From Actinoplanes liguriensis (GTDB lineage Bacteria > Actinomycetota > Actinomycetes > Mycobacteriales > Micromonosporaceae), in NCBI GenBank assembly GCA_000715855.1, contig KL571209.1, forward strand, positions 7,318-21,473: a stretch of DNA of 14,156 bases, written 5' to 3'. A program made the position numbers and the translations under genes. The notes beneath the pieces were generated by a model that was not told where the DNA came from, made no database searches, and worked only from the letters and a program-made list of their open reading frames with translations. Each line of letters begins with the position of its first letter. Positions within the stretch are counted from its first letter, which is position 1. Positions 1-6,513 of the stretch are shown here, piece after piece.

Positions 1-2
1 TG

Positions 3-410
3 GCCGGTGTCGGGCTGCTGCTCGGCGGCGTGGTCCTGGGGCTGACCGGGGCGGTGGGGGCGGTGCCGATGACGGCGACGTTCGGGGACGTGCCGCTGCT
101 CGGGGCGGTCGTGCCGTGGTGGGTGCCGCTGGGAGTGGTCGCCGTTTTCGGGACCGCCATCGCGTACGCCTCGGGGATCTTCGGAAGTGGCCGGCTCGGC
201 TCGCGTCTGGCGTCCTTCGTCGGGCTGCTCGAGGTGGTCTTCGCCTCGATCCTCGCGTGGGTCGTGGTGGGGGAGCGGCTCAGCGTGCTCCAGATGCTCG
301 GCGGCGCGCTGATCCTCGCCGGGATCGCCGCGGTCCCCGCCGAGCCGCCGGTCACCGAGCCGGCGCCGGTCCCCGACGACGCGGAGGCGCGTCCACAGTT
401 TGCCCACTGA
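3..410 (+). CDS. EamA/DMT-family transporter, C-terminal part (5' end outside window)
   Basis: This is the last 135 residues of an integral membrane exporter of the drug/metabolite transporter superfamily (EamA domain). The frame is already open at base 3, so the gene starts upstream of the window. Hydrophobic segments are visible around WVPLGVVAVFGTAIAYASGI and in the last helix pair (FVGLLEVVFASILAWVVVGE, then LQMLGGALILAGIAAV). The 'E-x-x-F-A-x-x-x-A-W-x-x-x-G-E' pattern followed by a 'GGxLIxxG' helix is the normal end of an EamA repeat. A soluble proline-rich tail of about 25 residues follows (AEPPVTEPAPVPDDAEARPQFAH). The substrate cannot be read from the sequence; family members export amino acids, metabolites or drugs. 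It is transcribed away from the rest of the window and no partner gene is visible. Confidence 0.85.
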   Translation, partial: AGVGLLLGGVVLGLTGAVGAVPMTATFGDVPLLGAVVPWWVPLGVVAVFGTAIAYASGIFGSGRLGSRLASFVGLLEVVFASILAWVVVGERLSVLQMLGGALILAGIAAVPAEPPVTEPAPVPDDAEARPQFAH

Positions 411-469
411 GCCTTCCCGGCTGATGACGTGCGCGGGCTCCGCCTCCTGACGCCCGCTCTTCGGCCACA

Positions 470-649
470 ATGCGCGGCCTGCTGTCGGCTCCTGCCAACG
501 GGAGGATCGGACATGTCTTCATGGCCGAGCGCGCCAAGGGCCGTGAGCTGCACGAACTTCCCGGCGCCGGGCACGCGCTGACCGTCTCGCAGCCGGACGC
601 GGTCGCCGAGACGATCCTCGGGGCCGTGTCAGGGCAGGTCCAGCCCTAG
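470..649 (+). pseudogene. alpha/beta-hydrolase remnant (C-terminal piece only)
   Basis: An open frame of 59 codons from ATG 470 (or ATG 521) to TAG 647-649 encodes a tail in the style of an alpha/beta hydrolase: MAERAKGRELHELPGAGHA, then LTVSQPDAVAETILGAV. The 'PGAGHALTVSQPDxVAETIL' pattern surrounds the catalytic histidine at the end of these enzymes. The nucleophile elbow and acid, and more than 200 preceding residues, are missing; no matching frame exists upstream because an in-frame stop lies at 425-427. The piece is therefore a decayed or recombined remnant, not a working enzyme. A good ribosome-binding sequence (GGGAGGA, 500-506) sits before ATG 513, but that ATG is in a different frame and ends after about 22 codons, which suggests a gene start was joined out of frame to a gene end. 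It overlaps the end of the convergent monooxygenase by 21 bp. Confidence 0.55.
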
Positions 650-1903
650 GTTCTCGCGCAGGGTCGCGCCGCGGTAGTCGTCCTTCACGACGCCGCGTTT
701 GCGCAGCTCGTGCAGGAGTCCGTTGACCACGAAGTCGTGCTGGACGTCGTCATGCAGCCCGCCCAGGGACAGGACGTCCAGCACGCCGGCCTCGAACCGC
801 TCCTGCACCGCGTCGGCCAGCTGCTCCGGCGTGCCCGCGACCGACCAGTGCCCGGTGTCCTGAGCTGCTTGAATCAGCTCGCGCAGGGTCCGCCCTTCGC
901 GGATCAGCCGGCTGAAGATCTCCGCGCGCCCGCGCCGCCGGTTGATCGCGGCGAGGTCCGGCAGCAGGCTCTCCGGCAGCGGCTCGCCGAGCTTCGCCTC
1001 GGAGAGGTCCACGCCCCCGCCGAGCATGTCCGCGACCAGCGCCCGCCCCTTGTCGTAGTCGATCGTTTCCAGTCTCTCCCGCACCAGCCGCCGCGCCTCC
1101 TCCTCGGTCGCGCCATAGGTCGCATGGAAAGAACTGAAGATCAACGGCAAACTGGGGGTACGGCCATGGCCCGCCGCCTGAGCCCGGATCTTGCTGGTGA
1201 ACGCGTGGGCGTCGGCGAGCGTCGGCAGCGCCGTGAACACGATCTCGGCGTAACGGGCCCCGAGCGCGATCCCCGCCGCGGACTGCCCCGCCTGGATCAG
1301 AACCGGTCGCCGCTGGGGGAGCGGCGGAATGTTGATCGGCCCCTCGACCGAGAAGTGCTCGCCCCGATGCCGGATCGGCCGGATCAGCTCGGGGTCGAGC
1401 ACCGCCCGCCCGTCCGGCCCCGCCCGCAGGGCGCCCGGCTTCCAGCTGTCCCAGAGCGCGTTCACGATCTCGATCGTTTCCGCGGCCCGGGCGTACCGTT
1501 CCTCCGGCGAGGGCAGCTCGCCCGGCCCGAAGTTCTCCTCGCCGATCGACGAGGTGACCAGGTTCCACGCGGCCCGCCCGTTGCTGACGTGATCGAGGGT
1601 GCCGAAGAGGCGCGCGAGGTTGAACGGATGGTGGAACGTCGTGGAGACGGTCGCGATCAGCCCGGCCTTCGAGGTGAGCTGGCTGAGCGCGGCCACGAAG
1701 ATCAGCGGCTCCTGCGCCCCGATCGTGCCCTGCGCTCCGAAGACCAGCAGGTCGGGCACGAAGAGCGCGTCGATCCGGGCGGCCTCGGCGCGCCGGGCGA
1801 CGACGGCGGCGGTGGCGAGCGTGGAACGAGCCGGGTCGAGGGCCAGTTCGTAGGGGCCGGGGTGTCCGCCGGCGCTGGTGACGGTGGCAAGTGTGCGCGT
1901 CAT
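629..1903 (-). CDS. NtaA/SnaA/DszA-family FMN-dependent monooxygenase (LLM superfamily)
   Basis: A 424-residue luciferase-like TIM-barrel protein of the nitrilotriacetate/dibenzothiophene-sulfone monooxygenase group. Such enzymes use FMNH2 from a separate flavin reductase plus O2 to attack C-S, C-N or carbonyl substrates in the cytoplasm. Visible family signatures in order: HHPFNLARLFGTLDHVSNGR followed by AAWNLVTS; 'RYARAAETIEIVNALWDSW'; 'HRGEHFSVEGPINIPPLPQ' followed by RPVLIQAGQS; 'AEIVFTALPTLADA'. Length is close to the usual 430-450. I chose ATG 1903 over TTG 1909 because a -10-like TAGGAT ends exactly 6 nt before that ATG, a leaderless arrangement. No flavin reductase is adjacent, so it must take reduced flavin from elsewhere. 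It is a single gene; its stop overlaps the hydrolase remnant. The substrate is unknown; sulfonate, sulfone or xenobiotic catabolism is the family-level guess. Confidence 0.9.
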   Translation of the reverse strand: MTRTLATVTSAGGHPGPYELALDPARSTLATAAVVARRAEAARIDALFVPDLLVFGAQGTIGAQEPLIFVAALSQLTSKAGLIATVSTTFHHPFNLARLFGTLDHVSNGRAAWNLVTSSIGEENFGPGELPSPEERYARAAETIEIVNALWDSWKPGALRAGPDGRAVLDPELIRPIRHRGEHFSVEGPINIPPLPQRRPVLIQAGQSAAGIALGARYAEIVFTALPTLADAHAFTSKIRAQAAGHGRTPSLPLIFSSFHATYGATEEEARRLVRERLETIDYDKGRALVADMLGGGVDLSEAKLGEPLPESLLPDLAAINRRRGRAEIFSRLIREGRTLRELIQAAQDTGHWSVAGTPEQLADAVQERFEAGVLDVLSLGGLHDDVQHDFVVNGLLHELRKRGVVKDDYRGATLRENLGLDLP

Positions 1904-1909
1904 CCACAA

Positions 1910-1915
1910 ATCCTA
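1910..1915 (-). promoter_or_regulatory. -10 element of a leaderless promoter for the NtaA-type monooxygenase
   Basis: On the minus strand TAGGAT (fits TANNNT) is followed by six bases and then ATG 1903, so transcription would start at or beside the start codon. It overlaps the 8-bp palindrome CCTATAGG (1912-1919). No convincing -35 hexamer is visible. Confidence 0.5.
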
Positions 1916-2029
1916 TAGGCATTGTGGGTTGACGGCGAGTCCGCCATCTCTTCGCCCAGGGTGAGCGCCGGTCCGCTACTGTGCGCCCGGGGAATGCCGA
2001 TTGACGGTGGAGGGGCCACCGGACGTACC

Positions 2030-2035
2030 GAGGAG
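2030..2035 (+). promoter_or_regulatory. ribosome-binding site of the (p)ppGpp synthetase; affects start choice
   Basis: GAGGAG lies only 2 nt before ATG 2038 but 8 nt before the in-frame TTG at 2044 (ATG ATC TTG ACC). Normal Shine-Dalgarno spacing therefore favours TTG 2044, which would remove two residues. Both starts are in the same frame. Confidence 0.5.
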
Positions 2036-2037
2036 AA

Positions 2038-2757
2038 ATGATCTTGACCACCGAGCATCACGAGCCGGAGATCCTCGGCGTCGGTGACCGGCAGGTCGCG
2101 CGGCTGCATCCGCTGATCTTCACCACGCCCGAGCCGGAGATGCCGCACCACCTGCGGTCCGAGCTGAACACCTTCCTGATGGTGTACAAGTTCGGGCTCG
2201 CCGAGATCGGCACGAAGATCAACATCCTGGCCGAGGAGCTCGCCCACCGCGGGCGCGGCAACCCGATCGAGCACGTCAGCCCGCGCCTCAAGAGCCTCGC
2301 CAGCATCAACGCCAAGGCCCGCCGGATCGGCTGCCCGCTGACCATGGACGACCTGCGCTCCCGGATCCGCGACATCGCCGGCATCCGGATCGTCTGCGGC
2401 TTCGTGCCCGACGTCTACACGGTCGCCCGGATGCTCACCCAGCAGCCCGACATCCACCTGGTCGAGACGAAGGACTACATCGCCCAGCCGAAGGTGAACG
2501 GCTACCGCAGCCTGCACCTGATCGTGGAGATCCCGGTCTTCCTCTCCGACCAGGTCGTCGCCGTGCCGGTCGAGGTCCAGCTCCGCACGGTCGCGATGGA
2601 CTTCTGGGCCAGCCTCGAACACAAGATCTACTACAAGCACGACGCGGACGTCCCGGCCCCGCTGCGCGACGAGCTGGCCGCGGCCGCCGAGGACGCGGCC
2701 CGCCTCGACGAGCGGATGGAACGCCTGCACCAGGAGATCCACGGCCCGCGGCACTGA
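2038..2757 (+). CDS. small alarmone synthetase (RelA/SpoT-domain GTP pyrophosphokinase)
   Basis: A 239-residue stand-alone (p)ppGpp synthetase, transferring pyrophosphate from ATP to GTP or GDP in the cytoplasm. Only the RelA_SpoT synthetase domain is present (about residues 75-200): 'IEHVSPRLKSLASINAKARR', then 'RDIAGIRIVC' with the metal-binding Asp112, 'KVNGYRSLHL' with the guanine-stacking Tyr156, and 'VEVQLRTVAMDFWASLEHKI' containing Glu179. All these positions match the active enzyme family, so catalysis is likely retained. No HD hydrolase, TGS or ACT domain is present, so it resembles YjbM/YwaC-type synthetases rather than bifunctional Rel. A long helix-rich C-terminus (AAAAEDAARLDERMERLHQE) probably serves oligomerisation. 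It is monocistronic and ends 9 nt from the convergent PemK-like gene. A TACTGT -10-like hexamer (1977-1982) is the best promoter candidate but is weak evidence. Confidence 0.92.
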   Translation: MILTTEHHEPEILGVGDRQVARLHPLIFTTPEPEMPHHLRSELNTFLMVYKFGLAEIGTKINILAEELAHRGRGNPIEHVSPRLKSLASINAKARRIGCPLTMDDLRSRIRDIAGIRIVCGFVPDVYTVARMLTQQPDIHLVETKDYIAQPKVNGYRSLHLIVEIPVFLSDQVVAVPVEVQLRTVAMDFWASLEHKIYYKHDADVPAPLRDELAAAAEDAARLDERMERLHQEIHGPRH

Positions 2758-2766
2758 GCCCGCGGG
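2745..2766. terminator. GC-rich hairpin between two convergent genes
   Basis: A 7-bp stem, CCCGCGG (2745-2751) with CCGCGGG (2760-2766), has an 8-nt loop holding the synthetase stop codon. It is followed on the plus strand by TTACTT. There is no real U-tract, which is common in actinomycete terminators, so it may end transcripts from either side. Confidence 0.4.
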
Positions 2767-3192
2767 TTACTTCCAGTTGTAGTTGCGCTGCAGGATCATC
2801 GCGACCCGGGTGAACCGGACCGGGTCCAGGATCGCGCCCTCGCGGCGGATGCCGTCCTCCTCGACCTCCAGGATCCGGTCCAGCCGCAGCCAGCTGGGCC
2901 GGTTGTCGCGGTCCCACTCGCCGGGGCCGAGCGCCAGCCAGTGCCGCTCGCCGTTCCGGTCGTCCTGGCTGGAGAGCATCAGGCCGAGCAGGGTGCGCCC
3001 CTCGCGGCCGACGACGAGCACCGGGCGGTCCTTGCCGCGGCCGTCGTCCTCCTCGTACTCCACCCAGGTCCAGACGATCTCGCCGGGATCCGCCTCGCCG
3101 TCGATGTCCGGCGCGTACACGATGTGGCGCCCGCGCTGCTCGGTCGGGACCTGCCGGGGGCCGCGCCGCACCGGGGTGTGCTGTTCTTCCAT
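2767..3192 (-). CDS. PemK/MazF-like family protein, solitary
   Basis: A 141-residue protein with the core of the PemK/MazF fold: GEIVWTWVEYEEDDGRGKDR, then PVLVVGREGRTLLGLMLSSQ (residues 38-76), and a C-terminal 'SWLRLDRILEVEEDGIRREG' segment. Classical MazF/PemK toxins are about 110 residues; this form has a 35-residue N-terminal extension and belongs to an actinobacterial branch often found without an antitoxin. No antitoxin gene is seen on either side, so ribonuclease-toxin function is not supported by context and the protein may do something else. I chose ATG 3192 over an upstream start at 3273 because the upstream extension would run into the neighbouring methyltransferase gene and because a -35/-10 pair (TTGCCG, 19 nt, TACGGT) ends 6 nt before 3192. 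The gene is divergent from the methyltransferase. Confidence 0.8.
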   Translation of the reverse strand: MEEQHTPVRRGPRQVPTEQRGRHIVYAPDIDGEADPGEIVWTWVEYEEDDGRGKDRPVLVVGREGRTLLGLMLSSQDDRNGERHWLALGPGEWDRDNRPSWLRLDRILEVEEDGIRREGAILDPVRFTRVAMILQRNYNWK

Positions 3193-3198
3193 CGGCGC

Positions 3199-3229
3199 AC
3201 CGTACCGGATGTCGTAGGCTGGGCGGCAA
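3199..3229 (-). promoter_or_regulatory. promoter of the PemK-like gene (leaderless)
   Basis: Minus strand: -35 TTGCCG (3229-3224), a 19-nt spacer, -10 TACGGT (3204-3199), then six bases to ATG 3192. This is the best-formed promoter in the window and implies a transcript starting at or next to the start codon. Confidence 0.55.
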
Positions 3230-3243
3230 CGTCCACAGAGGAG
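3215..3243 (+). promoter_or_regulatory. -10 and ribosome-binding site of the methyltransferase gene
   Basis: TAGGCT (3215-3220) fits the TANNNT -10 pattern. GAGGAG (3238-3243) is a good Shine-Dalgarno sequence 7 nt before ATG 3251. This promoter overlaps the opposing PemK-like promoter, so the two may interfere. Confidence 0.4.
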
Positions 3244-3250
3244 CGCTCCG

Positions 3251-4051
3251 ATGTCTGATCCACGGCTGGACACCAGCCGGCCGCATCCGGCCCGGCGCTA
3301 CGACTACTGGCTGGGCGGCAAGGACAACTTCGAGGCCGACCGCGAGTCGGCGCGGCAGATCGAGGAGCGGATGCCGCTGGTCCGGCTCACCGTGCACGAG
3401 AACCGCTGGTTCCTGCACCGGGCCGTGCGGTTCCTGGCCGGGCAGGGCATCCGGCAGTTCCTGGACATCGGCACCGGCATCCCGACGTCGCCGAACACGC
3501 ACGAGATCGCGCAGCAGATCGACCCCACGTCCCGGGTCGTCTACGCCGACAACGACCCGCTCGTGCTCGCCCACGCCCGTGCGCTGCTGACCGGCGACAA
3601 GCGCGGCCGGACCGCATATCTCGACGCCGACCTGCGCGATCCCGCCCGGATCCTCGGCGACCCGGAGCTGCGCGGCACACTCGACCTGACGCAGCCGGTC
3701 GCGCTGATGCTGATCGCGATCCTGCACTTCATCCGCGACGCGGAAGACCCGCGCGCCATCCTCGACACGCTGATCGACGCCCTGCCGGACGGCAGTTACG
3801 TCGTCGCCACCCACGTCACCCTCGAATACATGACGCCGGAGGAGTACAAGGCGGTCCGCGCGGTCGCCGAGGCGCAGTCCCAGTCCCGCTCCGGCGCCGA
3901 GCTGGCCGAGCTCTTCGCCCGTCCCGGCCTGACCCCGGTCGGCCCGGGCGTGCAGTCGGTCTCCGAGTGGTGGGCCGAGGACGCCCCGGCCCCGCGCCCG
4001 CGCGTCGAGGACGTCGCCTGCAACGGCATCGTCATGAAGGTCAATCGCTGA
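3251..4051 (+). CDS. SAM-dependent methyltransferase, PF04672 (DUF574) type
   Basis: A 266-residue class I methyltransferase of the S-adenosyl methyltransferase family that is strongly expanded in actinomycetes. Signatures: 'RPHPARRYDYWLGGKDNFEA' (residues 10-29, the family's N-terminal hallmark); motif I 'FLDIGTGIPTSPNTHEIAQ' (70-88) for SAM binding; 'VVYADNDPLVLAHARALL' (96-113), where the acidic AD-N-D pair contacts the SAM ribose; 'DADLRDP'; and 'PVALMLIAILHFIRD' (149-163). Length is typical. The family's substrates are largely unknown, and no biosynthetic cluster is attached here, so I assign no substrate. A strong ribosome-binding site (GAGGAG) precedes the start. The gene is followed 43 nt later by an independent leaderless promoter, so it is probably transcribed alone. 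Confidence 0.9.
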   Translation: MSDPRLDTSRPHPARRYDYWLGGKDNFEADRESARQIEERMPLVRLTVHENRWFLHRAVRFLAGQGIRQFLDIGTGIPTSPNTHEIAQQIDPTSRVVYADNDPLVLAHARALLTGDKRGRTAYLDADLRDPARILGDPELRGTLDLTQPVALMLIAILHFIRDAEDPRAILDTLIDALPDGSYVVATHVTLEYMTPEEYKAVRAVAEAQSQSRSGAELAELFARPGLTPVGPGVQSVSEWWAEDAPAPRPRVEDVACNGIVMKVNR

Positions 4052-4082
4052 GCGCGGGCCGCACCGGCTTCCGTGATCGGCA

Positions 4083-4088
4083 TAGGGT
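4083..4088 (+). promoter_or_regulatory. -10 element of a leaderless promoter for the MDR oxidoreductase
   Basis: TAGGGT is followed by six bases (CGGATC) and then ATG 4095. No Shine-Dalgarno sequence precedes the ATG, which fits a leaderless mRNA. No -35 hexamer is recognisable. Confidence 0.5.
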
Positions 4089-4094
4089 CGGATC

Positions 4095-4958
4095 ATGACC
4101 AGGGCGATTGTTCTCGACGGCTACGGACCACCCGGCGTGCTGCGCCTCGGCGAGACCGAGGTGGGCGCGCCCGGCGCCGGCCAGATCCGGGTCACGGTCC
4201 GGTATGCCGGGGTCGGCCCGACCGACCTCGCGATCCGCTCCGGCCGGCTGGCCGCCCGTTTCCCCGGCAGCGTGCTCGGCTTCGAGGCGGCCGGTGTCGT
4301 CGAGAGCACCGGTTCCGGGGTCGATGACGTCGCCGCCGGTGACGAGGTGGCGGTCTTCCTGCCCGGCCTCGGGGGTTATGCCGAGCAGGTCGTCGCGGAC
4401 CACTGGGTCCGTAAGCCGTCCACCGTGTCGTGGGCGGACGCCGCCGCGCTGCCCGCGTCCGGCGAGGCCGCGGTCCGGGTCCTCGACCAGCTCGCGGTGT
4501 CCTCGGGGGAGACGATGCTGCTGCTCGGGGCGGCCGGCTCGGTCGGCACGATCGCGACCCAGCTCGCCGTCGCCCGGGGCGTCAGGGTGGTCGCGGCGGT
4601 CCGTCCGGATGACTTCGCCCCGGTCGAGCGCTTCGGGGCGACCCCTGTCGACTACCGGTCCGTTCCCTCGGACAATGTCGACGCGGTGTTCGACGCCTCC
4701 GGGCGCGGCGATCTGGCCGCGATGGTCGCGCTGGCCGGCGGCGCGCAGCGGGTGATCACGCTCTCCGACCCGCGCGGCCCGGCTCTCGGCGTGAAGTTGT
4801 CCGAGGTGGTTCCGTCCCGGGTCAGGGCAGCCCTGGAGACGGTGATGAGCGCCGGGCTCACGCTGCAGTCGCATTCCGTGGTGCCGCTGGCCGAGACGGC
4901 GGTGGCCCACTCGCGGCTGGAGGGCGGCGCACGTACCAAGTTCGTCCTGGAAGTGTGA
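4095..4958 (+). CDS. zinc-free MDR oxidoreductase (quinone oxidoreductase-like)
   Basis: A 287-residue medium-chain dehydrogenase/reductase that would reduce quinones, enones or aldehydes with NADPH. The N-terminal GroES-like domain reads 'MTRAIVLDGYGPPGVLRLGE' and 'VRYAGVGPTDLAIRSGRLAA' (residues 35-54), with 'VLGFEAAGVV' at 60-69. The Rossmann domain has the nucleotide-binding loop 'LLLGAAGSVGTIATQLA' (142-158) after 'DAAALPASGEAAVRVLDQLA'. The Cys/His zinc ligands of alcohol dehydrogenases are absent, pointing to the QOR subgroup. It is somewhat short: most relatives have 305-325 residues, and the region after the Rossmann fold is compact, but the frame is clean and the ending 'EGGARTKFVLEV' is typical. 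Its TGA stop abuts the TetR gene's stop, so the two are convergent without a gap. A role in detoxification is an inference only. Confidence 0.88.
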   Translation: MTRAIVLDGYGPPGVLRLGETEVGAPGAGQIRVTVRYAGVGPTDLAIRSGRLAARFPGSVLGFEAAGVVESTGSGVDDVAAGDEVAVFLPGLGGYAEQVVADHWVRKPSTVSWADAAALPASGEAAVRVLDQLAVSSGETMLLLGAAGSVGTIATQLAVARGVRVVAAVRPDDFAPVERFGATPVDYRSVPSDNVDAVFDASGRGDLAAMVALAGGAQRVITLSDPRGPALGVKLSEVVPSRVRAALETVMSAGLTLQSHSVVPLAETAVAHSRLEGGARTKFVLEV

Positions 4959-5561
4959 TCAGGTGGGGATCGCGCGCAGGGCGAGGTCGACCGTGGCGTG
5001 CAGGGCGGCGCGGCCGGCGCCCGCCGCGGCGTGCACGGCGTTGCCCTCGCTGACCACCATCACGTAGCGCGCGAGGGCCACCGGATCCGTCCCGGGCGGC
5101 AGATCGTTCTCGGTCACCGCGCGCGTGAGGCGCTCGGCCAGGGCGGCCTCCCCGGCGAGCCGGCTCGCGGCCAGGAACTGGGCGATGTGGCCGTTGTCGC
5201 TGCCGCACGCCAGACCGCCCTGGATCGACAGGCATCCGGCGGGACGATCGGTCCGGGTCAGCGCGTCGGCGTTCGAGCGAAGAAAAGCTTCGATCACCGC
5301 GTACGCCGTGGGCCGCGCCAGGGCTTCCCGCGCGTAGGCCATGTCGATCTCGGCGTAGCGCGCGACCGCCCGCCGGAACAGCTCGTCCTTGTTGCCGTAC
5401 GCCGCGTACATGCTCGTGCGGTTGATGCCCATCGCCTCGGTGAGGTCGCTGAGCGACGCCCCCTCGTAGCCGTGCCGCCAGAACACCTCGACGGCCCGGT
5501 CCAGGGCGGCGTCCGCGTCGAAGCCCCGGGGCCGGCCGCGTTCCCGCGTCTTCGCTGTCAT
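4959..5561 (-). CDS. TetR/AcrR-family transcriptional regulator
   Basis: A 200-residue DNA-binding repressor. The N-terminal helix-turn-helix is clear: '[20 protein letters not shown]' and '[20 protein letters not shown]' followed by '[13 protein letters not shown]' (about residues 13-66). The C-terminal ligand domain contains '[20 protein letters not shown]', a pattern shared with AcrR/TetR proteins near short-chain dehydrogenase or oxidoreductase genes. A ribosome-binding site (GGGGAGG) precedes ATG 5559-5561. It is divergent from the LLM-SDR operon, and the shared intergenic region carries two near-identical 18-bp repeats placed at the two promoters, so autorepression and control of that operon are the natural reading. 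The effector molecule is unknown. The protein looks intact, in contrast to the second TetR gene of the window. Confidence 0.9.
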   Translation of the reverse strand: MTAKTRERGRPRGFDADAALDRAVEVFWRHGYEGASLSDLTEAMGINRTSMYAAYGNKDELFRRAVARYAEIDMAYAREALARPTAYAVIEAFLRSNADALTRTDRPAGCLSIQGGLACGSDNGHIAQFLAASRLAGEAALAERLTRAVTENDLPPGTDPVALARYVMVVSEGNAVHAAAGAGRAALHATVDLALRAIPT

Positions 5562-5593
5562 CCCGGTTCCTCCCCGTGGTCGTGACGCACCTC

Positions 5594-5617
5594 ATCTTAA
5601 CCGATCGGTACAGAAAT
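5594..5617. promoter_or_regulatory. operator site 1 beside the tetR -10 element
   Basis: Repeat ACCGATCGGTACAGAAAT (5600-5617) begins with a perfect 10-bp palindrome (ACCGATCGGT). On the minus strand it directly precedes TAAGAT (5599-5594), the likely -10 of the tetR gene, so bound repressor would cover the promoter. Confidence 0.6.
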
Positions 5618-5631
5618 AACCGGACCCGTGT

Positions 5632-5668
5632 TAGTGTTCCGTCATTACGTACCGAGCGGTACAGAAAT
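5632..5668. promoter_or_regulatory. LLM-SDR promoter and operator site 2
   Basis: TAGTGT (5632-5637) fits a -10 on the plus strand. Repeat ACCGAGCGGTACAGAAAT (5651-5668) lies just downstream of the predicted start point, 51 bp (close to five helical turns) from site 1 and differing from it at one base. Binding here would block the operon. Confidence 0.55.
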
Positions 5669-5680
5669 GGGGTGAGGGTC

Positions 5681-6511
5681 ATGAGCCCTCTGGGACGCGC
5701 AGGCGTCTGGAGCATGGAGTTACGCGGCGCCGGGCGGCCGGAGATCCGGGACGCGGCGGCCGAGCTGGACGACCTCGGGTGGCGCACGATCTGGCTGCCC
5801 GGCCTGGACGGCACCGGCGTGCTCGACGACGTCGACCACCTGCTCGCCGCAGCGCCGGACAGCCAGGTGGTCACCGGTGTCCTGAACATCTGGGGGCAGC
5901 CGGCGTCGGCGCTCGCCCCGTGGGCGGCCGCCCGCCAGGAGCGCGTCGTGCTCGGGCTCGGCATCGGCAGCCCGGCCGGGGCGGTCGCGCACGGGCAGGA
6001 CTACGGCAAACCGGTCGACTCGATGCGGCGTTACCTCGACGAGCTCGGCCCCGGGCGGCAGCTGCTCGGCGCGCTCGGGCCGAAGATGGTCGAGCTGGCC
6101 GTGGCGCGGACCGCCGGGTGGCACCCGTTCCTGGTCACGCCGGACTACGTCGCGACGTACCGGCAAGTCGTCGGAGCCGGACCACTGATCGCGCCGCACC
6201 AGGCGGTCTTCCTCGGCACGGATGTCGCCGAGGCGCGGGCGGCAGCCCGGGCCGGAATCGGGATGTTCCTCGGCTTCCCGACCTATCAGAACAACCTCCG
6301 GCGCCTGGGTTTCACCGACGACGACCTGGTGCCGGGCGGCAGCGACCGGATCATCGACGCGCTCGTCGCGCACGGGACCGCCGACGACATCGCGCGGCGC
6401 GTCCAGGAACACCTCGACGCGGGCGCGGACCACGTCGCCCTGCACGTCCTCGGCTCCTCCCTTCCGCTCGCGCAGTGGCGTGAGCTGGCCTTTCTTTCCA
6501 AGGAGAACTGA
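5681..6511 (+). CDS. LLM-class, probably F420-dependent oxidoreductase (MSMEG_4141-like)
   Basis: A 276-residue luciferase-like TIM-barrel protein. It begins GRAGVWSMELRGAGRPEIRD and contains 'LGWRTIWLPGLDG', 'VVTGVLNIWGQPASALA', 'ERVVLGLGIGSPAG', 'GALGPKMVELAVARTAGWHP' and a C-terminal 'FLGFPTYQNNLRRLGFTDDD'. This combination resembles the actinobacterial TIGR03620 group, thought to use coenzyme F420 for hydride transfer. I placed the start at ATG 5681 rather than the open GTG at 5576, because the earlier start would place both operators and the promoter inside the gene and would add a non-homologous leader. It overlaps nothing, and the SDR gene follows after 2 nt, so the two form an operon that is under the divergent TetR. 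The substrate is unknown. Confidence 0.87.
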   Translation: MSPLGRAGVWSMELRGAGRPEIRDAAAELDDLGWRTIWLPGLDGTGVLDDVDHLLAAAPDSQVVTGVLNIWGQPASALAPWAAARQERVVLGLGIGSPAGAVAHGQDYGKPVDSMRRYLDELGPGRQLLGALGPKMVELAVARTAGWHPFLVTPDYVATYRQVVGAGPLIAPHQAVFLGTDVAEARAAARAGIGMFLGFPTYQNNLRRLGFTDDDLVPGGSDRIIDALVAHGTADDIARRVQEHLDAGADHVALHVLGSSLPLAQWRELAFLSKEN

Positions 6512-6513
6512 TC

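Noticed and set aside
710..1918. A 402-residue plus-strand frame opposite the NtaA-type monooxygenase
   Set aside because: Its composition is typical antisense shadow coding, while the minus strand has clear family motifs throughout.
5576..5680. A longer N-terminus of the LLM enzyme starting at GTG 5576
   Set aside because: It would encode the promoter and both operator repeats as protein; the natural family start fits ATG 5681.
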